Below are positions 10,924 to 21,700 of a stretch of 64,000 bases of DNA, in pieces. Where the stretch lies: assembly GCA_963995505.1 (NCBI GenBank), contig OZ023182.1, positions 17,707,619 through 17,771,618 of the forward strand, given 5' to 3'. The DNA is from Hypericum androsaemum (Eukaryota > Streptophyta > Magnoliopsida > Malpighiales > Hypericaceae). Under the pieces are notes generated by a model. That model was not told the origin of the DNA and did no database searches. It saw only the letters and a list, made by a program, of their open reading frames with translations. Both the position numbers and the translations under genes were made by a program. Numbering within the stretch: the first letter of the stretch is position 1; the number at the start of each line of letters is the position of its first letter.

Positions 10924-13403
10924 TGTCACGACCCGAATCAGTGGTCGGTGACCGGCGCTAGACTTCAACTCATGTTATTCACAAAATAAATCTAGCCAGT
11001 CTCTAACGTATTCAAATTTATAATCATAAGTATTTAAACATAAAATTTAAAACCTAATGATCTTTAGTTTTATATTCCAAATTTACAAAATATAAGCCAA
11101 GCTTTTTCTTTTTAATACATACTCCCAAGATCGAAACAAATAATGTGACTACGGAGCTTTCAGATCAATAAGAAAAATACAAACTGGAGACCTCCAGACC
11201 AGTCCCGGAGAATAAAGCGGACTTAGTATGATCAGAGTAGATCTCCAAACCAATACAACTCGTATTCGAGTTCCTGCAAAACTGGTGAGAGGGGGGATGA
11301 GTATTTTGGAACACTCAGTAAAAAAATAAGATATGCATCGCAATTTGGTTAGCTACTCAATGCACAAACATACCTAAAACATGCATATAACTAATATGGA
11401 AAATAAATTATGTGGAAATGTACATTATTCAAAAGTCATACTTACGAGATGACCAAATATAGCATATAATCACAAAGTCACAGAACATGAGCAAACTACG
11501 CAACGTTCCATACCGTCACGCAATTTGACACATGACACATAATTCCAATATCATATAGCAGAACTGACGAACATTCGGCAAGATCTAGATAGTGTCACTC
11601 CAACCCCGACACGAGGATACCATATCTCAAAGGCGCCATCAGAAACGAACCCCGCCGGCCAAACAGATCATATCAGAATCCATTGTATCCTCATTATATG
11701 TGCACATATGCCAACATCCCCGGTTGGTCACGGGTAGATCTCTGCCTACTAGACGTCCATATCACAGAGCATAGCCATCCATATAACAGATTTTTATATC
11801 ATAACAAATTCATCGGCTCCAAAACATACCAAACATATCCAGTGTCATAATGTCATACAATATGCTCATATGACAAATGCACAAAATGCACACACATTAC
11901 CATATTCAGACCATGACAAATAAATAGAGTACGCCAAACAAAGCACGAGTCACATATTATTTGTTTACCAATTTTGGTCAGGCATAATTTCATGATGTGT
12001 CATCATCCAATGCCCAAATTTGTCTCCTCGCATTTTATACTTTCGATATCATTATTCATAGTCTCTCCTCTAAAATCACCTCAAATATATTCCACAGCCT
12101 GTTACATATAAAATTGGTTCCATGCACCAAACAAAATCAATAAGTTTGACCGTTTTACTCTTCAAATTAACAATTGAATATAGCTCTACTTATTGCTTAT
12201 GACATTCTTTTCCATATAAACCCATAGATGCTCACTTCTTTTAGTGGCTGAATTATCACTTGTTCATTCTTCATTTTAGCTTGTTCACATATTCTTTTAT
12301 TTTAAGTTTCTGTCTATAACAAGAAGTTTTAATGTCTCCAATTTTTCTTAACCAGGTAAACAAACCGTGGTTGCTATTTATTTGCAAATCACTTCCGATA
12401 AAAATTGATTTCTTCCACTTGATATTCGTGCTTACAAACAAATATTTTTATTCTGAAGGTTTTCCCAAGACCATCTTCTATCTTTGTTTATTTCATTATG
12501 GTCTGATCCAAACCAAACCCAACGTTTATTAATTCTTCTTCCACATTAAGTAACTTCTTTTACTTTTACTCTTTTTTTTTGTTTATCATCAATTACAATT
12601 CAAATTCTCATGTCCACGAACCTATCTGGTCTATAGCCATCAACTAAATCCACGGTTTACTTCTTTGAACCTTTCTAGTTATTCTTTTTCACATTGTTTA
12701 GTTTCATTCAAATCATGGCTACAATTCAAAACTTCAATTCTTTTTATTCTAATTGACTTTTTCCCTGCATTCTATTTGCTTACAAAATTACTAACACAAC
12801 CTTAAAATAAAGGAGGAGATGAGCTTTAACTTATTGAAATTCCCTTCTAATTCTCTCGGTCACTTCATCATCACTACTATTCTTATTTTTCTGTTCTTTG
12901 TTTCGTTTGTGTTTTCCCTTGAAGGCTTTGTTATTTATTTTTTTATTTTTTTTCGTTGGAATTTATCCAAACCAGCTCTCTCAACCTTTCCTTTAATTTA
13001 TAATTATGATTGAGTTTCAATAGAAACGTTAAAAGTTGCCACGTTTTCTTTCCACTTGACACCTCTTTCTTACTTTTACTTTCCACTGCCACGTTTTTTT
13101 TTTCTTTTTACTTTTCAGCTCATTTCTTCTTTTCTTTTTCTTTTTCCGTAGCTTATCACTTCATAATAGTTAGTTTGTATTTGGGTCCTACTTTGTTTGG
13201 TTTAGACAAATTTGATTCTAGCTTTTATTTATCGTTAATTAAGTTTACATCTATCTCTATTTAATTCAGACCAAATTATATCTAACTATATTCATAAAAT
13301 TTCTTGATGATCAATTAGTGTCGCTACTTCCCAACATAGTATAATATCAGTTTACCCAATAACTTAACATACTTGATTAAATTTGACTAATTTTTACTAA
13401 TAT
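10924..13403 (-). repeat. LTR (5' LTR in element orientation), outer end truncated
   Basis: It starts TGTCACGACCCG on the + strand and follows the other LTR up to TTTTTACTAATAT, then switches to CYP79 spacer sequence (GTGAGATCAGATGT). The final 12 bases found in the other LTR (AATTGGGTATCA) are missing, so the insertion junction was resected. Confidence 0.85.
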
Positions 13404-15662
13404 GTGAGATCAGATGTAAAATTTTCGTTCTTTTTTCCCTTTAAAGTGGAAATGGTCTATACGAAAGCGGAATATACATTTTGTTCTTGTGTATGTTTAG
13501 TGTGTTCATTTTGTGGCTTTGTTACATTTTACCTCGGAGAATTACATGTTGTATCTTTTTTATCCTCGGATCATGCTTATTTTTATTCTTAATCATTTGT
13601 GTACGGGTGTAAGTGTACCAACCAATAAGCATTGAGCGCAGGTGTTGTTCTAATTTAATCAAAATGTTTCGAGTTCGAGTCATTAAAAATACAATATTAT
13701 CAAATATTTATTGGGAGAGATTTATCTTTTCAAAAGTTTCAACCGACTTGAACACTGATTATCGTCCAAGTAAATCATCTTCGAATACCATGTAGTTATA
13801 AATCAAAAATGTAAGGGCAGCAGTGGAACCCAAAAGAAAGTTCTGCCTAAATGATTGAAGAATGCAAAAAATGTGGTCATTATAACGGAAAAGCTTGGCC
13901 ACAACTTTCCTCGGATGAATCGGAAATGAAAGATCAGGGCAAAAAAGTAAAAATACTGCTACATGCCTCTGATTTGAATGAGTCATAGGCTCTTAGATTC
14001 ATGAACATGCACCATTCCTTTAGTAACTTCAACCACATGTTTATTTTGATCTTCCGACAAACGTTTTTTGAGAATTCTAAAATAAAACAAGACAAAACAA
14101 AATTGGACATTCAGTACACGACTGGACAACTTAATATATTCTGATTGTTCTATATAAGTTTGTTTATGAAAATAAGAAAGAATATAAGATGGATATAATA
14201 AAATAGAAAGAGAAGAAATACCAAGCAAAAATAAACACAAGGATTAATTAAGTAAGGTCAATGTGGTAATAAAGTATGACAATAAATGTGTCACAAGACA
14301 AAAAATTTCGACCAGTAAAACTCGAATAAATTTTCATTTTTTTGCGAGCCAATTTTGCACGATGCATTCTAAAGTTTCCTCCGAGAATCTCTTCATTTTC
14401 GATTATTCATCAGTTTGGGCCCGACGAAACAAGAGTTGTTGTTAACTATTCCTCGCTTGTTTTTCCCGAGGACAAGTTAATTAATGATGGGAGTTGGAAA
14501 CAAAATAATGGGAATAATACGAGAGTGAATGCGAATTCGATTTTCAATCAGAAAATAACAAGTAAATGATAATTATTCTCAAATTTGATTTATATAATAT
14601 TCAATCTTCGTAATTTCCCTTTTCATTATTTAATATGAAGTATTTATAGATTATAAGAGATTAATTATCTAATGTTTATAGTAAATAAAAGGAAAATGAC
14701 TTTCCAATTTATTTTGTGACTCTTTGTGTTTGTTCGATGTCACTTTAAAGGATAATAACTCTCTGAATATTTTGAATCCAGTGATGTGTAAGATATGTAA
14801 AGAAAGATAATAGAATTTATTTTCCAATGCCACCCACGAATACACGAAAGTAGAAACAACACCATAAACATTTTTGTTTATGGACGAAAGTAGAAACCCA
14901 ACACCAACGCAGTTTCGCTACTTGCGTCAATTACCGGCTTTTCCGCATGCAAGACATGGACGAAAGTAGAAAAAAACACCATAAACATTTTTGATGAATA
15001 AGTAAATTTTTACATGCGCGAGTATTTTAACCCTAAATTTTCATCAATTTATTTACGTTTTGTGCCATTTGGACAGTTACCCATTTACAGGATCACGATA
15101 AAGATGAACAGTTAAGAAGAGTGCAAGTCCATGGATGTTATCTTCCTTTTTTGGGCTGGCATCACCTATTAGCTTAATTCCAAAAAGCTATTAAATTTAC
15201 ATCGTACAAGAATTCGGATAGCTATCCGCCTCAACCGGAACCATATCTCGTAATTTAAATTTTACGTATGTTGCATGTGGGATAAATACAAGAGATAATA
15301 TTGTTGAATAGACCTCAAATAAAAAGAAAGAAGGACCACTTGCTTTGGAAATTTTAATTATAAGGATTGCCGGTATCGTCAATGAACAAATCCAAGTTAA
15401 TTGGTTGGTTGCTTGGGCTTCCTCGGCACCTTCGTTTTGTTACGTATGCATTAAAGAGAGTGCATGCCGTAGTGATCATTATGATTTATTTGGTGTACTT
15501 AGAAAAAAATATTATTTGGTGCACGACCAATTATTATGAAATATTACCATATTGAATTATTACAGTTGAAGCATACAAAAAATATTGAAAAAGTGACAAG
15601 TTTTTTTATACAAATAACTATTTTATTTCAAAGAATGTCCGACTCGAAATGTGAAATGTTCA
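13404..15662. other. CYP79-cluster intergenic module
   Basis: No convincing gene. The block consists of pieces that recur in the same order elsewhere: a GAGATCAGATGTAA block (also near 20110, 47420 and 50975), a GGCAGC...CCCAAAAGAAA block (also near 47820 and 51155), a block with CTCTTCATTTTCGATT (also near 20885), and a promoter-like piece with GCAAGACATGGACGAAAGTA. A pol III-SINE-like GTTCGAGTC motif lies near 13675. The recurrence shows that the spacer was duplicated along with CYP79 genes. Confidence 0.6.
15105..15420 (+). pseudogene. CYP79 promoter relic fused to intron relic (exon 1 deleted)
   Basis: At 15105-15140 the sequence parallels the region just upstream of the intact gene (GAACAGTTAAGAAGAGTGCA against GAACAGTTGATAAGAGTGCA near 55300). 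From about 15200 it instead parallels the intron of the split CYP79 at 33745-33960, for example GATAGCTATCCGC against AATAGCTATCCGC. Promoter sequence thus passes almost directly into intron sequence, with exon 1 missing. The exon 2 belonging to it is 17931-18578. Confidence 0.55.
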
Positions 15663-15946
15663 TGTTAGGAATTCAGCAACTAGAGAACAAGATCGTACAA
15701 AGAACACGGAACAAGAGAATTACGTGGTTCGGCCTAATGCCTACATCCACGGGGAGAAAGGAGAACTTTTATTGATGAGTTTCCGAGCCACAAAGCCATA
15801 CAAAACCTTAGGGTAACATGCCTTTATATAGAGAAAAACTCTTGTTGTATAAGTAACATATCTAGGTCTAATTAGGAGTCCAGAATCTAGTCAGAATAGG
15901 AATAGGAATAGGAAATAAGTCTTTCCTATTTCTCGCCATCCCAACA
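15663..15946 (-). repeat. LTR of mini-Copia copy B (3' LTR in element orientation)
   Basis: 284 bp, TGTTAGGAATTC...CCAACA on the + strand. It contains a TTTATATAGAG TATA-like block. Confidence 0.92.
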
Positions 15947-16148
15947 ATCTCCACCTTGGCGAGAAATCATCTCGTGGAAGAACCATGAAGCTCCACCCGA
16001 ACTTCAACAAACTCCACCTTGACAAAACACCGCCCCATGAAGAACCATGAGATCTTGCAAAACCAATCCAACTCTACCGACTCCATCTCGGACTATAGAT
16101 AACTGCATCAATAAGACCATCTCAACTTTCTCTTCACCTTTTGTTCAA

Positions 16149-17312
16149 TCACTTGGAGCCAGCCCCCAAGCTCGAGCTTCTGAGCTTGCTTGGCCTATTC
16201 TCTCCAATCTCCATCGAACTCCAACTAGCAAGTCCACCTGCTGAAGCAAACTTGTGACCAATAGATGCGCTCTCTATTTTTCGGTCAACCCCATGCTCCG
16301 CAACTTCGAACTGCTTCTCCGCTGGACCTTCTTGTCTCATACCAATGCTACATGCCATAGCATACAAAGGGCAACCTTTTATTCTACTAAGTAGAACCCT
16401 CGACATGCCTCGAACTCTACTGTTCGGCCTTGAGTGAGATACCCGATTCGCCCGTGGTATCACCAATGGCTTCGCATGCCCAATGCAAAACCTATCCAAC
16501 ACCTTTGACGTGCACGTCCCTTTAGACAACCATAGCAGGGCACAGCTAACAATGCTTTTCCGAGACAACCATGGCTCTTTGCCAACCATGCCTCCACGAA
16601 ACAACCATAGCTTGCTATCCATGTCTCCGCGAATCCCAACTACACTCAAACCATCCATGTCAAGCCTTTGCTCCCTCATACGAACCAACCTCATATGACC
16701 TGAGCTTTTGCCAACTTCTTCAGACCCATTGATGTGACTCCACCTACAATAATATTCCCCACTAACCTGTAGGTATTTCCTTTCACCCTTCATCCCTACC
16801 ATCGCATCCTTCTCCACCTTCATTAGCATACCTTTATAACTATCATTGTTATAATTCAAGGTCCCTAACAAAAAGAGATTACCAGGATGCATTGGACTTG
16901 ACGAGACAGAAAACCAGTCACCATCCGACCCGTCTGAACATGTGGCCATGGCTGTGGATGCCGATCCCTCCTCGTTGTCTTGATTCCCAGTTCGTCCTGG
17001 ATAGTCCCCTTCATGTGCCCTTCTCCGCACTTGAAGCCACTTCCATTGAACTTCTTTGACTCCGACCTGGATCCTCTTCCACAACCCAGCTGGTGGCTCC
17101 TCATCATCCGCCAAGCACAAGCAAATTTTCGCTACTGCCTTGGCCTCCAACTCTTCCCACTCTTGCTCCTCCATCTTCTCGGACTTCTTCTCCGAGAGCG
17201 CGATGACCATCCTTTGCTGCACGAGGAGATCGTTGACACGCCTTTGCCATAACCTGAAATTCAACGAACCATCGAACTTCACAAGAGCAAACTTCGCGCC
17301 GTGATCCGACAT
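16149..17312 (-). CDS. Intact 387-aa chimeric Copia gag/GAG_pre-integrase-like protein
   Basis: The single ORF of the mini-Copia. Residues 1-75 are Tnt1-type gag (MSDHGAKFALVKFDG, LWQRRVNDLLVQQ, KIRLCLADDE). After a linker containing GDYPG and an acidic/Ser-rich stretch, residues of about 140-225 (LFLLGTLNYNNDSYKG, MKGERKYLQVSG, HMRLVRM) resemble the protease-distal and GAG_pre-integrase region of Copia polyproteins (LISLGTL...G, MKG, HMRLGHM). The Asp-Ser/Thr-Gly protease site, zinc knuckle, integrase and RT are absent, so the ORF looks like an internal deletion that kept its frame. The Met was chosen because it sits 28 bases inside the LTR, just after the primer site. The C-terminal third is unrecognised. 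Function is unknown; it may only be a packaging relic. Confidence 0.65.
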   Translation of the reverse strand: MSDHGAKFALVKFDGSLNFRLWQRRVNDLLVQQRMVIALSEKKSEKMEEQEWEELEAKAVAKICLCLADDEEPPAGLWKRIQVGVKEVQWKWLQVRRRAHEGDYPGRTGNQDNEEGSASTAMATCSDGSDGDWFSVSSSPMHPGNLFLLGTLNYNNDSYKGMLMKVEKDAMVGMKGERKYLQVSGEYYCRWSHINGSEEVGKSSGHMRLVRMREQRLDMDGLSVVGIRGDMDSKLWLFRGGMVGKEPWLSRKSIVSCALLWLSKGTCTSKVLDRFCIGHAKPLVIPRANRVSHSRPNSRVRGMSRVLLSRIKGCPLYAMACSIGMRQEGPAEKQFEVAEHGVDRKIESASIGHKFASAGGLASWSSMEIGENRPSKLRSSSLGAGSK

Positions 17313-17339
17313 CCTCCAACCTTAGCTCTTGATACCACT

Positions 17340-17623
17340 TGTTAAGAATTCAGCAACTAGAGAACAAGATCGCACAAAGAATACGGAACAAGAGAATTAC
17401 GTGGTTCGGCCTAATGCCTACATCCACGGGGAGAAAGGAGAACTTTTATTGATGAGTTTCTGAGCCACAAAGCCATACAAAACCTTAGGGTAACATGCCT
17501 TTATATAGAGGCAAACTCTTGTTGTACAAGTAACATATCTAGGTCTAATTAGGAGTACAGAATCTAGTCAGAATAGGAATATGAATAGGAAATAAGTCTT
17601 TCCTATTTCTCGCCATCCCAACA
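17340..17623 (-). repeat. LTR of mini-Copia copy B (5' LTR in element orientation)
   Basis: 284 bp, TGTTAAGAATTC...CCAACA on the + strand. It is followed by the GTTCA target duplication and CYP79 intron-like sequence. Confidence 0.92.
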
Positions 17624-17930
17624 GTTCATTTGCAAAATAAGATATCTTTTACTCATAGTTATTTAAATAAATAGATGTCTCTTTCACGAGTTGAACTGTG
17701 GCCCTGGATATGAACTGAAATCTATATCCTACTCTTTTGAAACTTAAGCTACATCTTAAAGACTTGTACTAAATAATTGTCACACACGTTTTATGCTTAA
17801 TGTTGAAAATACATTCAATACATTTATAATACATCTCATGTCACGATCGTTTTTTTCTTTCCGAAAGTAACAGTTATATTCTCGAAATTCGAAAAATCTT
17901 TTAACACACTTATTTTGAAACGTGACACAG

Positions 17931-18578
17931 GAGTTGATGATAGCAGGAGTCGACAATCCATCAAATGCACTAGAGTGGGCACTCGCAGAGATGATAAAAC
18001 AGCCACGTATACTTGACAAAGCTACCCAAGAACTTGACAAAATAGTTGGGAAAGAAAGATTAGTACAAGAATCAGATTTTCCCCATCTCAACTACATCAA
18101 GGCATGCGCCAAAGAAGCCTTTAGGCTCCATCCATTTGCAGCGTTCAACGTCCCTCATGTCTCTGTTGCCGATACAACGGTGTCAGGCTACTTCATCCCC
18201 AAAGGCAGCCATGTCTTGCTGAGTAGAAAAGGCCTTGGCCGGAACCCTAAAGTGTGGGACGACGAGCCGCTCGTCTTCAAGCCGGAACGACACCTCAATG
18301 TGGATGGATCCCAAGTGGTTCTAACCGATAATGGCCTCAACATGATATCGTTTAGCACCGGAAGACGCGGGTGCATGGGAGTTGCTCTTGGGACGTCGAT
18401 GACGGTCATGTTGTTTGCTAGGGTTCTCCAATGCTTTACTTGGAGCGCACCACTGGGAGAGTCATCCCGAGTAGACCTGTCTGAATCTGAATGCAGCTTG
18501 GCACTTGCAAAGCCACTTGTTGCAATTGCTAAGCCACGGTTGCCTGAAAACCTCTATCAGTTGTCACCAACTGCGTAG
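17931..18578 (+). pseudogene. CYP79-like P450, orphan exon 2 (copy B)
   Basis: 215 codons, open from the acceptor AG at 17930 to TAG. It is almost identical to 1640-2287 at offset 16291. It keeps the CYP79 helix-I motif AGVDNP, KEAFR, FKPERH and [10 protein letters not shown]. The expected exon 1 is gone: upstream lies a mini-Copia, then intron relic, then promoter relic. Because the frame is undamaged and only one amino acid differs between the two copies, the duplication must be young relative to the loss of exon 1. Without the membrane anchor and helices A-H it cannot encode a P450. Confidence 0.9.
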
Positions 18579-21545
18579 ACAAACTAATAGAGTAGAGATA
18601 TCTACGAATAGTGTGTAAAAGAATAAAAGCTACAATGTATGTTTTGATCGGAGCAATAAATTTCATCGAAGAATTTGTAAAGAAGAAAGTGTATTAATGT
18701 TACGGATTATGGCTTGGGTGTCCTAAAAGACAGTCCTGTTATGGAAACGTCATAGAGGACTTGGTGGACATCAATGGAACATCGAATTGGTGGACATGCA
18801 AGGAAGAAATCGGCAAATTCATTGATATTTGGATGGGTCTTGTGCACAGAGGACTTCGCAATCATATATGGATCAATTTGTACTAAACGTTAACCCATCA
18901 ATTACTCTTAGATTAATTTTTACAATTGAACTAGATATTTATCTGGATCAATTTGAACTGTAGAATTGTTTGAGAATCAAAAGTGAGAATGATGTAGTAG
19001 CCGAATGAATCTATGTGGCATGTCATGTGGATATTGATATGTACTTGTCTAACTATAGTTAAATAAGTGTCAATAGATTACTAAGTAGAGAAAATCTTTG
19101 TCAACTATTCAAAGAAATTGAAATCACAATATAACAGTATCTCAAAGAACAAAACTACTAGATATTAAAATGAACTTTTACCTAAATTATTTTGTCAAGA
19201 TGAAATTGGACTATGAAAAGGCCTTCTGGGCATAAACGGCGCACACCTATTGAGATATTGGATTGGGCCTGCATACGTCGTATGCAATGGGCCTCCATAC
19301 ATTTACTGGATACACTGGGCCTAATGCATCGTATGCAAGGCAAGATGCAATGAGGTCCGAATTTGATGCGGTGAATAAGATGACATGCGGTATCTTGAGA
19401 AAATTAATTTTAGAGCAAATTATTCTTAGGTACTTGATCTTTTGCATAATTATAAATAGGGTTTCCATTTTTCCAAAATAGTGTATCCCGTCTCTACTCT
19501 TTCGAGAAATATTAGTCTTGGGTTGCTGGCTGACGTCAGCATTTTTTTTCTTTTTTTTATCATAAAAATGACCAAAATACCCTTAAATAAAAAATTATCA
19601 TCTTCAACTTTTGAACACCAAGAACACAAGAAAATTAAACCAAAAAATCAACCAGAAATAAAACATGAATTGATTTCTTTTTCTAACGAATCCACTTCTG
19701 AAATAATCAACATCACCACCAGCTACAACCCTTGTTACCACAATTAAAAATAACCACCATTAAAAATAGCTCAGCGAACCCTCAAAAATTAGGGGAAAGA
19801 AGATTGGATGAAAAGAATAGAATCCCAACCGCCACTAGGAAGATTGATATCCGTAATTACGCTAAAGACCAGGGAGTAACTTACCTTAATTTTAACGGCC
19901 CTATTCTGAAGCGAACAACATGGGGAGTTGAAACCGAAACTAATGGTCTAGTGGAGAAAGCTTTGTCTGACTATGAAGCCTTTCTTGCATCTATAGGCTG
20001 GGAACAACCAAATAAAGGTAACTGAGGAAGAACCATATACACAGTCTTGGCTCTTAGACTATAAAAAAAGTTCTTTTGTGTGGGAATCGGGATTCGCCTT
20101 CTTCTTATATGAGATCAGATGTAATTTTTTTTGTTCTTATATATATTCCTCCTTGCATTTAGGCCATATTATTGGGTTATGAAGCCTGAAATCTACTCGT
20201 AGAAGGCATCTCACTCTATCCTTTACAATGCTCGTGAATAGCTTTACTGGTCGAATACTACAAGAGCAATATGAAATCAAGATTTATTATTTTTTATTGA
20301 ATCACATATGTAAAGAGTCGTGGTTCCACACCTTGTGTAATCTCTCTCTTTACATGTTTGATACTTTGGTATAATCTTTTATCTTTTGGTATTAATAAAA
20401 TCTCTATTTATAAAAAAAAGGTATTGAATGATCGAGTAAAGACCACGCAGCGATACTGGCACCTGCCTATTGGCCTTGCGAGTGCCAGACATGTTTTTGG
20501 ACACAACAAAAATATACACAAAAATCTCAATCTATTGCTTTACTTGTATTATTTTTTCTTTCGTTCAAGGAAGTCTGTTCCTACCTAATTTTATTTTCCT
20601 TTCCATTAGGTCGACTCGGAACGATCACTTCGAATCCGTCTCAGGTTCGTCAGACTTTCCCTCACCATTTTCCACGCAACAATATAATAAAATAGAAAGA
20701 GAAGAATATCATGCAAAATAAAACACAAGGATTAATTAAGTAAGGTAAATGTGATAATAAAGTATGACAATAAATATGACAATAAAAATTGGTGGGACAA
20801 GATTTAAGGATAAGGCTCGAACAAATTTTCATTTTGTGCTAGTCATTTTTGGACGACGCATTCTTAAGATTCTTCCGAGAATCTCTTCATTTTCGATTGT
20901 TCATAACTTTGGGCCCAACGAAACAAGAGGAGTTGTTGTTAACAATACCTCCCTTGTTTTTTCCGAGGACAAGTTAATTAAGTGGCATGGTCCCTGGAGG
21001 AGAAGATGGCATCTTGTACTTCTAGGAAACCTAAACTAACGTTCTTTCGCTACTTTTGTCAATTACCAGCTTTTCCACATGCAAGACATGGACGAAAGTA
21101 TAAACAACACGATGAACATTTTTTTTGAATAAATAAACTTTTACATTCGATATTTGAACTCTTAATTTTTATCAATTCATTTATACTTTGTATTATTTGG
21201 GTAATTGCCCTTCATCACGAGCGCGATCAACGTGAAGGTTGAGAAGAGCGCAAGTCAATGGGTAATTGCCCTTGTTCAAGTAATCTCAAAATGACTCGTT
21301 AAGCTTCTCGGCCATAATTTTTTGTAACTTTATTTTATATTGCTCCTTTAAATTAATTTACACCATGTGCATATAACCACTTCAACCAAATGCGCAACAG
21401 ATAGACTCATATCTATATATTATAATATGTCACATGATAGGAACTATCTATTTATATGAAAAGTATATCCAAACGAAATCTCACATGCTACCAAACACCC
21501 ACACATTTGCTTACCAGTAGAACCTTATCTCCTAAGTACTTGTAT
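18579..21545. other. CYP79 downstream flank plus intergenic module
   Basis: No supported gene. It includes a flank with repeated GGGCCT and TCGTATGCAA motifs (19260-19340), paralleled at 44760-44850 and 58060-58130. At 19480-19590 is a single remnant related to the MULE ends at 48590 and 49480 (GCTGACGTCAGCATTTTTTT). An unexplained 97-codon frame lies at 19732-20025; its end, LSDYEAFLASIGWEQ, is echoed at 47301. A LINE-tail-like TTAATAAAATCTC...poly(A) ends near 20425. A promoter-like piece (GCAAGACATGGACGAAAGTA, 21081-21100) precedes the next CYP79 remnant. Confidence 0.5.
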
Positions 21546-21700
21546 CCCTTGCATTTTTTACATTGCCAAGCCTCTCCACAACCGAGCCGGTAGTGGCCAC
21601 ACCAATGAAGATCAAACTGGCACTCCCACCAGATCCGAAACCATGGCCTTTCATCGGATGCCTTCTCAGATGCTCGCGAACAAGCTGACTTCTCAATGGA

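Larger units (their letters stand above)
4534..13403 (-). mobile_element. Large non-coding Ty3-like LTR retrotransposon (LARD-like), minus strand
   Basis: Two direct repeats of about 2.48 kb (4534-7010 and 10924-13403) bracket 3.9 kb of very AT-rich DNA. Orientation is set by two signals: next to the right repeat the minus strand reads ATGGTATCAGAGC (10908-10920), an initiator-Met tRNA primer-binding site; next to the left repeat it reads AAGGAGGGAAGAATG (7011-7025), a polypurine tract. The right repeat is therefore the 5' LTR. The internal part shows no recognisable gag or pol and no frame above about 100 codons, so this is either a LARD-type non-autonomous element or a heavily decayed Ty3 element. 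Target-site duplications are not visible because the two outer junctions differ: Tat LTR on the left, CYP79 spacer on the right with the last dozen LTR bases missing. Confidence 0.8.
15663..17623 (-). mobile_element. Complete mini-Copia (Tnt1-like, non-autonomous), copy B, 1961 bp
   Basis: A full element with 284-bp LTRs at both ends and a perfect 5-bp target-site duplication GTTCA (15658-15662 and 17624-17628). Minus orientation is shown by the TGGTATCAAGAGC primer site next to the right LTR and by the purine tract GGTGGAGAT next to the left one (15947-15955). The interior is about 1.39 kb and mostly occupied by one ORF. The two LTRs differ at about nine positions by eye, so the insertion is not recent. 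It sits in CYP79 intron-like sequence. Confidence 0.93.
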
